In this document: one piece after another, positions 1 through 8,218 of the stretch
Position numbering within the stretch: the stretch's first letter is position 1
Layout: every line of letters begins with the position of its first letter
NCBI GenBank assembly: GCA_964276145.1
Contig: CAXYDN010000007.1
Span: 186,001-250,000 of the forward strand
Direction of reading: 5' to 3'
Source: SCGC-AAA076-P13 sp964276145
GTDB lineage: Bacteria > Pseudomonadota > Gammaproteobacteria > Magnimaribacterales > D2472
Length of the DNA stretch: 64,000 nt
The notes under the pieces: generated by a model
Told to the model about the DNA's origin: nothing
The model's input: only the letters and a program-made list of their open reading frames with translations
Database searches by the model: none
Translations under genes and position numbers: made by a program

Positions 1-743
1 TGGCCTGGGAAAACTATTTGGAAACTGCCATCAGAGTTTTTGAGCGGCAAAGGATGATTGCAACCTTCAATTTCTTTGTAATAAAAATTAGTAAAAACTC
101 CATCTATTAGTTCAATAATTTTAATTGCTCCTTCATTGGGTTTTTGCGGGACCCAGTTACAATTTAAATTAAAGGTTGAATCACCGATATTTATCCAAGT
201 ATCATAGCCAACATTACCTTTAAAATTTTCATCGTCTATAAAAGTATTTGTTACATCTGTTGTAAATCTTGATTGTGGTATTGTAAAAGTTTTAAACCAA
301 GTCTCTTCTTGATTAATTCCTACTGGATTTTCATAAACAGATTTTAAAGATTCCCTGTAAGTATTTATCTCATCCCAGTGATCTGCATAAAGATATGGTG
401 ATATTGAAGTAACTGTAATATTTTTATTTACAGAGGATGAGCTTGATGAACAAATTAAAATAAATGAGCTTTCCTTTGCCTCTCTAATTACTATCTCTTC
501 AGACCCATTGTTTGCTTTTGTGCCGCTCCAGTCGCCAGAAGCTGAGCAAGAATCTGCATTTGATGATGACCATGTGAGAATAATCTTGTTATGAATATAA
601 ATCTCACTTAGATTAGATGAGAAACTAAGTGATACATTTGGAACAATGGGATTAGGGTCTGCTGATCCGCCTCCACCACCGCCTCCACATGATGCTAAAA
701 TTATTAACAAAGATATAAATTTAAAATGGTCTAGATTTCTCAT
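1..743 (-). CDS. Poly-glycine lipoprotein, partial (runs off left edge)
   Basis: Only the first 247 codons are in the window; the reading frame is open to base 1, so the C-terminus is missing. The start is ATG at 743. The N-terminus is a short hydrophobic signal peptide ending in a lipobox (L-A-S-C), followed directly by seven glycines, the same design as the lipoprotein gene at 10570. Residues near 52-70 carry a W-S-S-S-N-A-D-S-C segment resembling Ig-like repeats of bacterial surface proteins. The rest is rich in Asn, Thr and aromatics and not recognised. Inference: an envelope-anchored, surface or periplasmic protein of unknown function. It may belong to an element integrated at the neighbouring tRNA-Glu. 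Confidence 0.7.
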   Translation of the reverse strand, partial: MRNLDHFKFISLLIILASCGGGGGGGSADPNPIVPNVSLSFSSNLSEIYIHNKIILTWSSSNADSCSASGDWSGTKANNGSEEIVIREAKESSFILICSSSSSSVNKNITVTSISPYLYADHWDEINTYRESLKSVYENPVGINQEETWFKTFTIPQSRFTTDVTNTFIDDENFKGNVGYDTWINIGDSTFNLNCNWVPQKPNEGAIKIIELIDGVFTNFYYKEIEGCNHPLPLKNSDGSFQIVFPG

Positions 744-960
744 TTTTATAATTCTATTGATATATGTTAAAAAAATAAACATTTTTTAGATTTATCTATT
801 TAGTGATTGCTCTTGTTGCTTGGTTATGTTCCTAATTGAAAACAGAAGATTAGCTAGTTAACACTCCAAAACTTCTCAGAATTTATAACCACTAGATATA
901 TGCCGACCCCACCCGGCTGGTACTCCTGCCTAACCCCCAACAAGGACAATGCGGATTTTG

Positions 961-1068
961 TGGCTACATATTGCGGACTATGGCTACAAAGTGGCTACAT
1001 TTATGGCTACATTAAGAAACGAAGTTAATGGATTTCATGGCTACTTTCGTGGCTACATGGTGGCTACA
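961..1068. repeat. Cluster of seven TGGCTAC direct repeats beside tRNA-Glu
   Basis: TGGCTACA occurs at 961, 981, 992, 1004, 1050 and 1061, with TGGCTACT at 1038, all in the same orientation (TGTAGCCA on the minus strand). Spacing is irregular (11-34 bp). The cluster ends about 50 bp from the 3' end of tRNA-Glu. Repeats like this next to a tRNA 3' end resemble arm-type binding sites of a tyrosine recombinase. No integrase gene is in the window, so this role is inference. Confidence 0.7.
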
Positions 1069-1089
1069 TTATTTTTTTTGATGCCCTGA

Positions 1090-1111
1090 GAAGCCCTATT
1101 TAAAGGGCTTC
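1090..1111 (-). other. Perfect 8-bp hairpin downstream of tRNA-Glu
   Basis: GAAGCCCT and AGGGCTTC flank a six-base loop, just past the 3' end of the minus-strand tRNA-Glu. In that direction it is followed by an A-run, not a T-run, so it is not a classical intrinsic terminator. It may act in tRNA 3' processing or weak termination. Confidence 0.4.
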
Positions 1112-1120
1112 ACAAGAAAT

Positions 1121-1196
1121 TGGCATCCCGTAGGGGAGTCGAACCCCTGTTGCCGAGATGAAAACCCGGTGTCCTAGGCCTCTAGACGAACGGGAC
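1121..1196 (-). tRNA. tRNA-Glu (anticodon TTC)
   Basis: The minus strand folds as a 76-nt cloverleaf with an acceptor stem starting GTCCCG, a D-arm with TCTAGAGGCCTAGGA, an anticodon stem CCGGG/CTCGG around loop TTTTCAT (anticodon TTC), a T-arm with GGTTCGACTCC, and an encoded CCA at 1121-1123. It closely follows the gammaproteobacterial tRNA-Glu pattern. Its 3' half is a typical integration target, relevant to the repeats beside it. Confidence 0.97.
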
Positions 1197-1250
1197 TAGA
1201 TGCGAAACGTATTATATGGAATCAAAAGCAATTAGCAAAGTAATTAATGA

Positions 1251-1976
1251 CTAATTTAGCTTCTTATTTATAGCGGCTAAAAAACCTCTCATAAAACTTG
1301 TTTCCATTTCATCAGGATGAAGTCTGCTGAACATTCTTTTGATTCTTGAAATAATCTTTTTAGGATTTTCTGGTTGGATTACATCAATATTTACAGCTGT
1401 TTCAATAAAATGATCTATGAGCATTTGTAAGTTTTCAGAGTCTACCTCAGGATAATCATGCCAGTCTCTGGCTTCTTGATTAAAGTGAGATTTAAAAATC
1501 TCATAGCATACTATCTGTGAAGACATAGCTAAATTTAAAACTGGGTATTCTGGATTTGCAGGTATCTCTATATGAGTATTTGCAAGCTGTAGCTCTTCGT
1601 TGGTCAAACCCCTATCCTCTCTTCCAAATAAAATTGAAACTTTCTTGTCCGAAGAAACTTGATTGTTTATTAAAGATGCTCCTTCTTCTGCATGAACAGT
1701 TGGCCATTGAATCGTTCTGCTTCTTGAAGAAGTAGCATATACAAAAGTACTGTCTTTTATTGCATCCTCAATAGAATCAAAAATTTTAGCATTCTCTAAA
1801 ACATCTGTAGCATTACCTGATAATGCATTAGCTTCACCAGATGGAAATTTCCTAGGATTAACCAAAGATAATTCTGATAACCCCATAGTTTTCATCGCTC
1901 TAGCTACAGAACCAATATTTCCAGGATGAGAGGTTTCTACTAAAACTATGTTTATTAAATTACTTTTAAAACTCAT
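1251..1976 (-). CDS. trmJ: tRNA (cytidine/uridine-2'-O-)-methyltransferase TrmJ
   Basis: SpoU-family (SPOUT) methyltransferase that 2'-O-methylates position 32 of tRNAs. The first residues after the chosen ATG, with I-V-L-V-E-T-S-H-P-G-N-I-G-S-V-A-R-A-M, are SPOUT motif 1; L-F-G-R-E-D-R-G-L-T is motif 2; P-V-L-N-L-A-M-S-S-Q is motif 3, the trefoil-knot SAM site. The chosen start gives 241 residues, close to the E. coli length of about 246. The frame stays open upstream, but that extension overlaps the divergent suhB and is not TrmJ-like. trmJ and suhB are divergent neighbours here, as in many gammaproteobacteria. Confidence 0.95.
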   Translation of the reverse strand: MSFKSNLINIVLVETSHPGNIGSVARAMKTMGLSELSLVNPRKFPSGEANALSGNATDVLENAKIFDSIEDAIKDSTFVYATSSRSRTIQWPTVHAEEGASLINNQVSSDKKVSILFGREDRGLTNEELQLANTHIEIPANPEYPVLNLAMSSQIVCYEIFKSHFNQEARDWHDYPEVDSENLQMLIDHFIETAVNIDVIQPENPKKIISRIKRMFSRLHPDEMETSFMRGFLAAINKKLN

Positions 1977-2011
1977 ATGCCTATTATCGTCATTTCCATT
2001 ACAATAGCGAC

Positions 2012-2809
2012 ATGTCAATACCAGCTTTATTAAATGTAAATCAACTTGCCGCAAGAAAAGGAGCTCATGAGCTCGAGTTTGCTGTAAAAAAAGTTCATAG
2101 CCTTGATGCATCTAAAGGTGGTCCTGAAGGTTATCTTGAGGCAATTATTAGAAGAGTTGAAGACATGGTTATAGAAGAAATAAGAAGGTTCTATCCTGAA
2201 GATAATTTCTTGGGCTCACATACTGGCTCTGAAATCAATAATTCAAATATAACCTGGGTTCTAAAAGCAATTGACGGTGAGATCAACTTTATAAATGGAT
2301 ATCCACATTTTGCGCTTTCTCTTTGCTCTTTAATAGATGAAGTTCCAACTACTGCTGTTATTATTGACCCTATTAGGAGAGAAGAGTTTTCCGCATCTAA
2401 AGGTTCAGGTTCTGATTTAAATAATGGAAAAATTAGAGTGAGTAAACAGCAAGGTTTGAAAGACTCTATCTTGGCCTATTCAACTACTAAAGAAGCTCCA
2501 AAGGAATATGTATACGATTTTAATCAAACATACAAAGAGCTTGCTAATCAGGATTTAGCTATTAGAAATTCTGGTTCAATAGCTCTTGATTTAGCCTATA
2601 TCGCTACAGGAAGATTAGATGGCATCTGGGCTCATGGCGTTAAACTCTGGGATGTTGCTGCGGGATTGTTGATAGCCCAAGAGTCAGGTGCATTAATAAG
2701 TAATTTTAATGGGGATCCAAAATACTTAGACGGAGACCATTTTGTGTGTTCAACACCTAAAGTATATAAGTCTATTTTAAAATCAGTAAAGCCTTACTTT
2801 AAAGATTAA
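2012..2809 (+). CDS. suhB: SuhB-like inositol monophosphatase fold, metal site degenerate
   Basis: 265 residues align along their whole length with SuhB, an inositol monophosphatase that also joins the Nus antitermination complex on rRNA operons. The family metal-binding motif D-P-[IL]-D-G-T is here K-A-I-D-G-E (K85, D88), the E-E pair before the first glycine is S69-H70, and the Asp of the T-N-V-D segment is Ile. The later W-D motif (D214) and the fold-defining G-S-I-A-L-D-L-A-Y region are kept. So several Mg ligands are lost while structure and the trmJ-suhB context are conserved. Inference: a catalytically dead SuhB kept for a non-enzymatic role. Its stop overlaps the convergent secF stop by 4 bp. 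Confidence 0.85.
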   Translation: MSIPALLNVNQLAARKGAHELEFAVKKVHSLDASKGGPEGYLEAIIRRVEDMVIEEIRRFYPEDNFLGSHTGSEINNSNITWVLKAIDGEINFINGYPHFALSLCSLIDEVPTTAVIIDPIRREEFSASKGSGSDLNNGKIRVSKQQGLKDSILAYSTTKEAPKEYVYDFNQTYKELANQDLAIRNSGSIALDLAYIATGRLDGIWAHGVKLWDVAAGLLIAQESGALISNFNGDPKYLDGDHFVCSTPKVYKSILKSVKPYFKD

Positions 2810-3720
2810 GGAAGTTCATCAAACTCAGCGCCTTCCGGCTCTGGAATAGCTAAGTCATCTTGAGTTAATGTTAAAGACATAAGCATATTGGCTACTACAT
2901 AAATGGATGAATATGTTCCTACTATGACTCCTAGAATTAAAGCTAAGCTAAATCCCTTAATCATTTCTCCACCAAAAATAAATAAAGCAAATAAAACTAA
3001 TAAAGTTGTTAAAGATGTAACAACTGTTCTGCCTAAAGTTTGATTTAGTGAAAGGTCAATCATTTCTCTTGAATCCATTTCTCTTTGAGTTCTAAAATTC
3101 TCTCTAATCCTATCAGAAACAACAATTGTATCGTTTAAAGAGTAACCAATAACTGCCAAGAGTGCTGCTAAAACTGTTAGATCAAAATCCCATGCAAATA
3201 TGGAAAATAAACCTAAAATAATAACAACATCATGTCCTAATGCAGTTACTGCACCTAATGCAAATTTATATTGGAATCTAAAAGCAACATACATAAGTAT
3301 CATAAACAAAGCGACCAACATACCTAGTCCACCTTGATCTCTTAATTCAGCACCAACTTGAGGCCCTACGAACTCAACTCTTTTAAGTTCACCTTTAAAA
3401 CCTTCTTCATTAAGCAGTGTATATACTGCTTCACCTATTGAACTATTGCCATTTTGATCTGCAACTTTTATTAGTACGTCTAAATTGGTACCAAAGTTAA
3501 CAACCTGGGAATCCTCATACCCATTTGCTATGAGAGTATTTCTAATTGATTCAAGCTCCACGGGTGTTTCGTATGTAACCTCTACAAGAGTTCCGCCACT
3601 AAAATCTAGACCAAGACTTAATCCACGAAATGTTAAAGATAATACAGATACAGTAAAAATAATCATAGATGCTATTCCAGCAATCTTTCTGTACTTCATA
3701 AATTGGAATCTAATATTCAT
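2806..3720 (-). CDS. secF: Protein translocase subunit SecF
   Basis: Inner-membrane RND-type subunit that, with SecD and YajC, uses the proton gradient to drive late steps of Sec export. It has one N-terminal membrane segment (about residues 13-33), the characteristic G-L-D-F-S-G-G-T periplasmic start, then five more membrane segments, with I-G-Y-S-L-N-D-T-I-V-V-S-D-R-I-R-E in the conserved SecF position. At 304 residues it is slightly short of E. coli SecF (about 323). Its ATG abuts the end of secD. It is the last gene of the queA-tgt-yajC-secD-secF operon. Confidence 0.97.
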   Translation of the reverse strand: MNIRFQFMKYRKIAGIASMIIFTVSVLSLTFRGLSLGLDFSGGTLVEVTYETPVELESIRNTLIANGYEDSQVVNFGTNLDVLIKVADQNGNSSIGEAVYTLLNEEGFKGELKRVEFVGPQVGAELRDQGGLGMLVALFMILMYVAFRFQYKFALGAVTALGHDVVIILGLFSIFAWDFDLTVLAALLAVIGYSLNDTIVVSDRIRENFRTQREMDSREMIDLSLNQTLGRTVVTSLTTLLVLFALFIFGGEMIKGFSLALILGVIVGTYSSIYVVANMLMSLTLTQDDLAIPEPEGAEFDELP

Positions 3721-5576
3721 TATATTTTTAATTCCTTTATATTTTTATTCCCATAAACGAGATTGACCATCGCCCTTGTGCACATAATTGCTGTAAACAT
3801 AGAGGTAACAATTCCAATGGAAAGAGTTATTGCAAAACCTTTGACTGGACCTGTTCCAATGATATATAGAATTAGAGCCGCTATTAAGGTAGTTACATTT
3901 GCATCAAAAATAGTAATAAATGCTCTTGAGAAACCATCTCTTATAGCTGTTTGAGGATCTTTCTCTTTGAGCTCTTCTCTAATCCTTGCAAAAATTAGCA
4001 CGTTAGCGTCTACCGCCATACCAACTGTTAATACAATTCCTGCAATACCAGGAAGTGTAAGTGTTGCGCCAAGTAAAGACATAATTCCAGTTATTAATAC
4101 TAAATTAATTAACAAGGAGATATTTGCAGCTATTCCAAAAACTCGATAATAAAAAGTCATAAATAAAACTACTAAAGCAAGTCCTATCATTATTGACCTC
4201 ATGCCTAACTCAATATTCTCTTTGCCTAAACTAGGTCCAACAGTTCTTTCTTCAACAAATTTCATTGGAGCAGCTAGAGCGCCAGCTCTCAATAGCAGTG
4301 CAAGCTCACTTGCCTCCTGAGGAGACCCAACACCGGTGATTCTAAAACTCGTTCCCAGGACAGCTTGAATTGTAGCTAAACTAATTATATTTTTTTCAAT
4401 GTAGGTCGTTTGTTCAATAACAGACTTTCCATCATCACCAATTACAAGCTCTGAGTTGTTTTTTTGTTCAACAAATAAAACAGCTAATTTTCTTCCGATA
4501 TTTCCAGAAGTTGCTTTTTGCATTTGCCTTCCGCCCTGCATATCAAGTGTAATGTTTACCTGTGAAAATCCACTTTCATCAAAACCAGTGCTAGCGTTAG
4601 TAACTCTATCTCCAGATACAACAACAGCTTTTTCAAGCGTAGCAGTTGTATATTCATTATTCTTAAAATTAAACTCTTCTTTTCTAAGTGGTGATGTTCT
4701 TGAATTTGCTTCTAACCTAAATTCTAAATTAGCCGTCTTACCTATAATTTTTTTTGCTGCCGTTGGGTCTTGGACACCCGGCAACTGAACAACAATCCTA
4801 TTAGATCCCTGTCTTTGAACAATAGGTTCTGAAACTCCAAGCTCATTCACCCTATTTCTGAGAGTTGTTAAATTTTGTCCTACTGCATAATCTCTTATTT
4901 CTCGCAATGCAACGTCAGAATATTCTAGTAAGAGAATATTAGACCCAGGCCTTTCGGTAATGACATACTGCAAGCCATTTAGACCAGGACTATCTAGTCT
5001 ATATTTATTAAGAGCCTTGTTATAACTATCCCTATCTTTAAATTCAAAATGTAATTTAAGATCTTTAATTGAAGATTTTATAACTTGCAGCCTGTCCTCT
5101 TTAAAGGTTTTTCTGTAAGTATCTAAAAGTAATTCGAGCCTACCTTGTTGAGCTGTATCAATATCGACTTCAAGAAGAAAATGAACTCCTCCTGATAAAT
5201 CAAGACCAAGTTTGACAGGCTTACCACCCAGATTCTTTAACCAATCAGGTGTTGTTGGCTCTAGATTTAAAGCAATAATAACTTTATCTAATAGCTTATT
5301 TTGTAATATTGTCTTTGATTCAAGTTGTTGATCTAGGGTAGAAAATTTAATAACTATTTTACCCTCTCTTAAAAATAATTCTTCATAACTAACTTGGTTA
5401 GTTTCTAAAATATCTTCTAATTCATTTAAAAGGGATTGATCGGCAGACTTGCCAGAATCAGTGTATGCGACTTGTATAGACGGCTGAGTTGGATAAAGAT
5501 TTGGGAGTGCATAAGTGAATCCTAATACCAATACACATAGTATTAAAAGGTATTGATAGATGGAAAACTTATTCAC
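3720..5576 (-). CDS. secD: Protein translocase subunit SecD
   Basis: 618 residues, the usual proteobacterial length. It has an N-terminal membrane anchor, a large periplasmic domain containing L-G-L-D-L-S-G-G-V-H-F, a P1-head region, and a C-terminal block of five membrane segments including V-G-M-A-V-D-A-N-V-L-I-F-A-R-I-R-E-E, the conserved SecD signature. The start is GTG at 5574-5576, six bases from the yajC stop. It shares one base with secF, implying translational coupling and the usual equal production of the two partners. Confidence 0.98.
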   Translation of the reverse strand: MNKFSIYQYLLILCVLVLGFTYALPNLYPTQPSIQVAYTDSGKSADQSLLNELEDILETNQVSYEELFLREGKIVIKFSTLDQQLESKTILQNKLLDKVIIALNLEPTTPDWLKNLGGKPVKLGLDLSGGVHFLLEVDIDTAQQGRLELLLDTYRKTFKEDRLQVIKSSIKDLKLHFEFKDRDSYNKALNKYRLDSPGLNGLQYVITERPGSNILLLEYSDVALREIRDYAVGQNLTTLRNRVNELGVSEPIVQRQGSNRIVVQLPGVQDPTAAKKIIGKTANLEFRLEANSRTSPLRKEEFNFKNNEYTTATLEKAVVVSGDRVTNASTGFDESGFSQVNITLDMQGGRQMQKATSGNIGRKLAVLFVEQKNNSELVIGDDGKSVIEQTTYIEKNIISLATIQAVLGTSFRITGVGSPQEASELALLLRAGALAAPMKFVEERTVGPSLGKENIELGMRSIMIGLALVVLFMTFYYRVFGIAANISLLINLVLITGIMSLLGATLTLPGIAGIVLTVGMAVDANVLIFARIREELKEKDPQTAIRDGFSRAFITIFDANVTTLIAALILYIIGTGPVKGFAITLSIGIVTSMFTAIMCTRAMVNLVYGNKNIKELKI

Positions 5577-5582
5577 AGTATT

Positions 5583-5879
5583 TTATTTAATCGAGTCGAT
5601 CGTACCCTTTGGTAAGATGTTTGCAATTGCAGATTTTTGAAGTTTAATAATATTGTTTTCACTTATCTCTATTGAGACATAAGCGCCGCTAATATCTTTA
5701 ACTTTTCCTAAAATTCCACTTGCTGCAATAACTTCTGAACCTTTCTCTAGTTTTGAAATCATGTCTGATATTTGTTTATTTCTCTTATTTTGCGGTCTGA
5801 TGATCATGAAATACATGAACAAAAACAATCCACCAAAAATAACAAATGTTGGCCATAGTGAAGGTTGTGTCGGTTCCAT
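5583..5879 (-). CDS. yajC: SecDF accessory subunit YajC
   Basis: 98-residue single-pass inner-membrane protein that associates with SecDF. Residues 10-28 form the membrane helix, followed by the conserved I-I-R-P-Q-N-K-R-N-K-Q motif and a small soluble beta domain (G-S-E-V-I-A-A-S-G-I-L-G-K-V). It sits between tgt (11 bp away) and secD (6 bp away), the standard gammaproteobacterial order. Confidence 0.97.
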   Translation of the reverse strand: MEPTQPSLWPTFVIFGGLFLFMYFMIIRPQNKRNKQISDMISKLEKGSEVIAASGILGKVKDISGAYVSIEISENNIIKLQKSAIANILPKGTIDSIK

Positions 5880-5890
5880 AATATTTAATC

Positions 5891-7006
5891 CTATATTGGC
5901 CCATCGGGCATTTCTAAATTTCGCATATTATAGAAGTCTTTTACAAAGTTCGCGAATTTATTATTCTCAATAGATTCTCTTATTTGTTTCATCAATGATT
6001 GATAATAATAAATATTATGATAACTGGCTAAGATACTGCCTAGCATCTCATTAGTTCTAAATAAATGATTTAGATATGCTCTAGTGTAGTTTTTACAAAC
6101 CTTGCAATCACAATTTTTATCAACAGGCTCTTCACTCATCTTGTAAGGTGCATTTTTTATATTTAATACTCCTGTTGATGTAATTAGCTGGCCGTTTCGT
6201 GCGTTTCTTGTTGGCAGCACACAATCAAACATATCAATACCATATCTGACCGCCTCTACTATATCTTCAGGCTTACCAACACCCATCAAGTACCTAGGTT
6301 TATCTTGAGGAAGTTTATCTGACATAAAAGCTAAAATTTTAGTTTTTTCGTCTTTTGACTCGCCAACACTAAGTCCCCCAAGAGCAATACCATCAAAATC
6401 AATATCAATTAATGCATTTAAAGATTCATGTCTAAGGTCCTCATACATACCACCTTGGACGATGCCAAATAGAGCAGAATCAGATTTGTGAGCTTCTTTA
6501 CAGCGCTTAGCCCATCGCATAGAAAGCTCCATTGACTCTTTTGCTTGTTCATGAGTTGATGGATAATCAGTGCATTCATCAAAAGCCATAACAATATCAG
6601 AACCTAAATTTTCTTGTATTTGTATTGAATCCTCTGGAGTCATAAAAATCTTTTTCCCGTCATAAGGAGAGCTGAACTTCACACCCTCTTCACTTATCTT
6701 TACCAAATCTCCTAAACTCCAAACCTGAAAACCGCCTGAATCTGTAAGAATAGGCCTATCCCAATTAGAAAATTTATGAAGACCACCTAAGTCTCTTACA
6801 GCCTTGTCACCTGGTCTCAACATTAAATGGTACGTATTTCCTAAAATGATTTCTGAGCCAGTCGACTTCAAATCATCTACTGTCAATCCCTTAACAGTTC
6901 CATTGGTACCCACCGGCATAAATGCAGGTGTTTGAATCTTGCCTCGAGAGAATTCTATTTCTCCTCTTCTGGCAAACTCTGCTTGGTTATGTAGATTAAA
7001 TTTCAT
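5891..7006 (-). CDS. tgt: Queuine tRNA-ribosyltransferase (Tgt)
   Basis: Exchanges guanine-34 for preQ1 in tRNAs with GUN anticodons, the first tRNA-bound step of queuosine synthesis. Of 371 residues, D-S-G-G-F-Q near residue 89 contains the catalytic general acid/base Asp; the nucleophile region is F-D-C-V-L-P-T-R-N-A-R-N-G; the zinc site is C-D-C-K-V-C with the later L-N-H-L-F histidine. The ATG overlaps the 3' end of queA by 11 bp, coupling the two queuosine genes. Confidence 0.98.
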   Translation of the reverse strand: MKFNLHNQAEFARRGEIEFSRGKIQTPAFMPVGTNGTVKGLTVDDLKSTGSEIILGNTYHLMLRPGDKAVRDLGGLHKFSNWDRPILTDSGGFQVWSLGDLVKISEEGVKFSSPYDGKKIFMTPEDSIQIQENLGSDIVMAFDECTDYPSTHEQAKESMELSMRWAKRCKEAHKSDSALFGIVQGGMYEDLRHESLNALIDIDFDGIALGGLSVGESKDEKTKILAFMSDKLPQDKPRYLMGVGKPEDIVEAVRYGIDMFDCVLPTRNARNGQLITSTGVLNIKNAPYKMSEEPVDKNCDCKVCKNYTRAYLNHLFRTNEMLGSILASYHNIYYYQSLMKQIRESIENNKFANFVKDFYNMRNLEMPDGPI

Positions 7007-8015
7007 GTTTCTCTAACAGCATGGCATCACCATATGATAAAAATCTGTATTTTTCTTCAATAGCGGTTTTATATATAAGTTGCATATTGTCATAGCCAAT
7101 GAATGCAGATACAAGCATTAGTAATGATGATTGTGGTAAATGAAAATTAGTAATTAGCCTGTCAACTGCCTTAAATTTATATCCTGGGTAAATAAATAGC
7201 TTTGTATAGCCTTTATATCCTTTCTCTTTCTCATCCATAAATGCCGTTTCAAGAGCTCTAGTTGCAGTTGTACCAACAGAGAAAACCTTTTTACCTGCAT
7301 CTTTAGTGGCAATAACCATATCGACTACCTCTGCGCTGACCTCCAAATACTCACTATGAATATCGTGGTCTTCTATATTGTCTGCTTTTACAGGTTGAAA
7401 AGTCCCAGCACCAACACTTAAATTCACAGTTGCTATTTTTACACCCATTTGTGTAATAGCATTTAATAAGTCCTTATCAAAATGTAGGCCAGCTGTAGGT
7501 GCGGCTACTGATTCTTGAAGTTTCTTATCTTCATAGACAGTCGCATATCTATCTTTATCTAGATCCTCATCAGGTCTTTTTATATATGGCGGAAGTGGAA
7601 CATGTCCTATTGAATTAAAAACCTCTAGTGGAGGCCTATCAAATTGCACAATAAAAAAATTATCCTGTCTATCAATACATTTAACTTTGTATGAATCCAA
7701 AGTTATTAGAGCCCCTATCTTGGGACTTCTTCCCGAACGTATTTGAACTAATGCTCTGTTATCTTCCATTACTCTCTCAAGCATTACCTCAACAGAGCCT
7801 CCAGATTCCTTATTACCATATATTCTTGCTGGAATAACGGATGTGTTATTCACCACTAGTAAATCCCCTTCTTCAAAGTAATTATCAATATCTCTAAAGG
7901 TTTTGTGTTGTATTTCATTAGCATAAACAAGCAACTTGCTAGAACTTCTATTATCCAATGGGTAATTAGCTATAAGTTCTTCTGGAAGGTAATAATCAAA
8001 ATCTGAGGTTTTCAT
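6996..8015 (-). CDS. queA: SAM:tRNA ribosyltransferase-isomerase QueA
   Basis: Transfers and isomerises the ribose of SAM onto preQ1-tRNA to form epoxyqueuosine. 339 residues (E. coli 356). It starts with F-D-Y-Y-L-P-E-E-L-I-A-N-Y-P, the family hallmark, and contains S-V-A-A-P-T-A-G-L-H-F and N-F-H-L-P-Q-S-S-L-L-M-L-V-S-A-F, which form the active-site cleft. It is the first gene of the queA-tgt-yajC-secDF operon. Its promoter must lie in the short gap before the divergent tRNA-Leu. Confidence 0.98.
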   Translation of the reverse strand: MKTSDFDYYLPEELIANYPLDNRSSSKLLVYANEIQHKTFRDIDNYFEEGDLLVVNNTSVIPARIYGNKESGGSVEVMLERVMEDNRALVQIRSGRSPKIGALITLDSYKVKCIDRQDNFFIVQFDRPPLEVFNSIGHVPLPPYIKRPDEDLDKDRYATVYEDKKLQESVAAPTAGLHFDKDLLNAITQMGVKIATVNLSVGAGTFQPVKADNIEDHDIHSEYLEVSAEVVDMVIATKDAGKKVFSVGTTATRALETAFMDEKEKGYKGYTKLFIYPGYKFKAVDRLITNFHLPQSSLLMLVSAFIGYDNMQLIYKTAIEEKYRFLSYGDAMLLEKHEI

Positions 8016-8063
8016 GAGAAGCTGATTTTAAATTAGATAATACTTAGCTACAATGCCCGGCAT

Positions 8064-8148
8064 GCCCCATTGGCGGAATTGGTAGACGCGCGCGATTCAA
8101 AATCGCGTTCCTTCGGGAGTGCCTGTTCGACTCAGGCATGGGGCACCA
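8064..8148 (+). tRNA. tRNA-Leu (anticodon CAA)
   Basis: 85-nt class II tRNA with a long variable arm. The acceptor stem GCCCCAT pairs with ATGGGGC, the D-loop has GGTAGACGC, the anticodon stem CGCGA/TCGCG encloses TTCAAAA (anticodon CAA), the variable arm is TTCCTTCGGGAGT, the T-arm has GTTCGACTC, and CCA is encoded. It is divergent from queA and 70 bp upstream of proB. Confidence 0.97.
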
Positions 8149-8218
8149 TAACTTTTTATATTTATATTTTAAATATTCTATTAATTGTTAATCATCTAGT
8201 AATAACTATAATCGAGCA

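Noticed and set aside
961..1068. TGGCTAC repeats as a CRISPR array
   Set aside because: Repeats are only 7-8 bp with irregular spacing and no cas genes.
1071..1111. Terminator after tRNA-Glu
   Set aside because: The hairpin is sound, but the T-run is on the wrong side for the minus strand and too far for the plus strand. Kept only as a hairpin.
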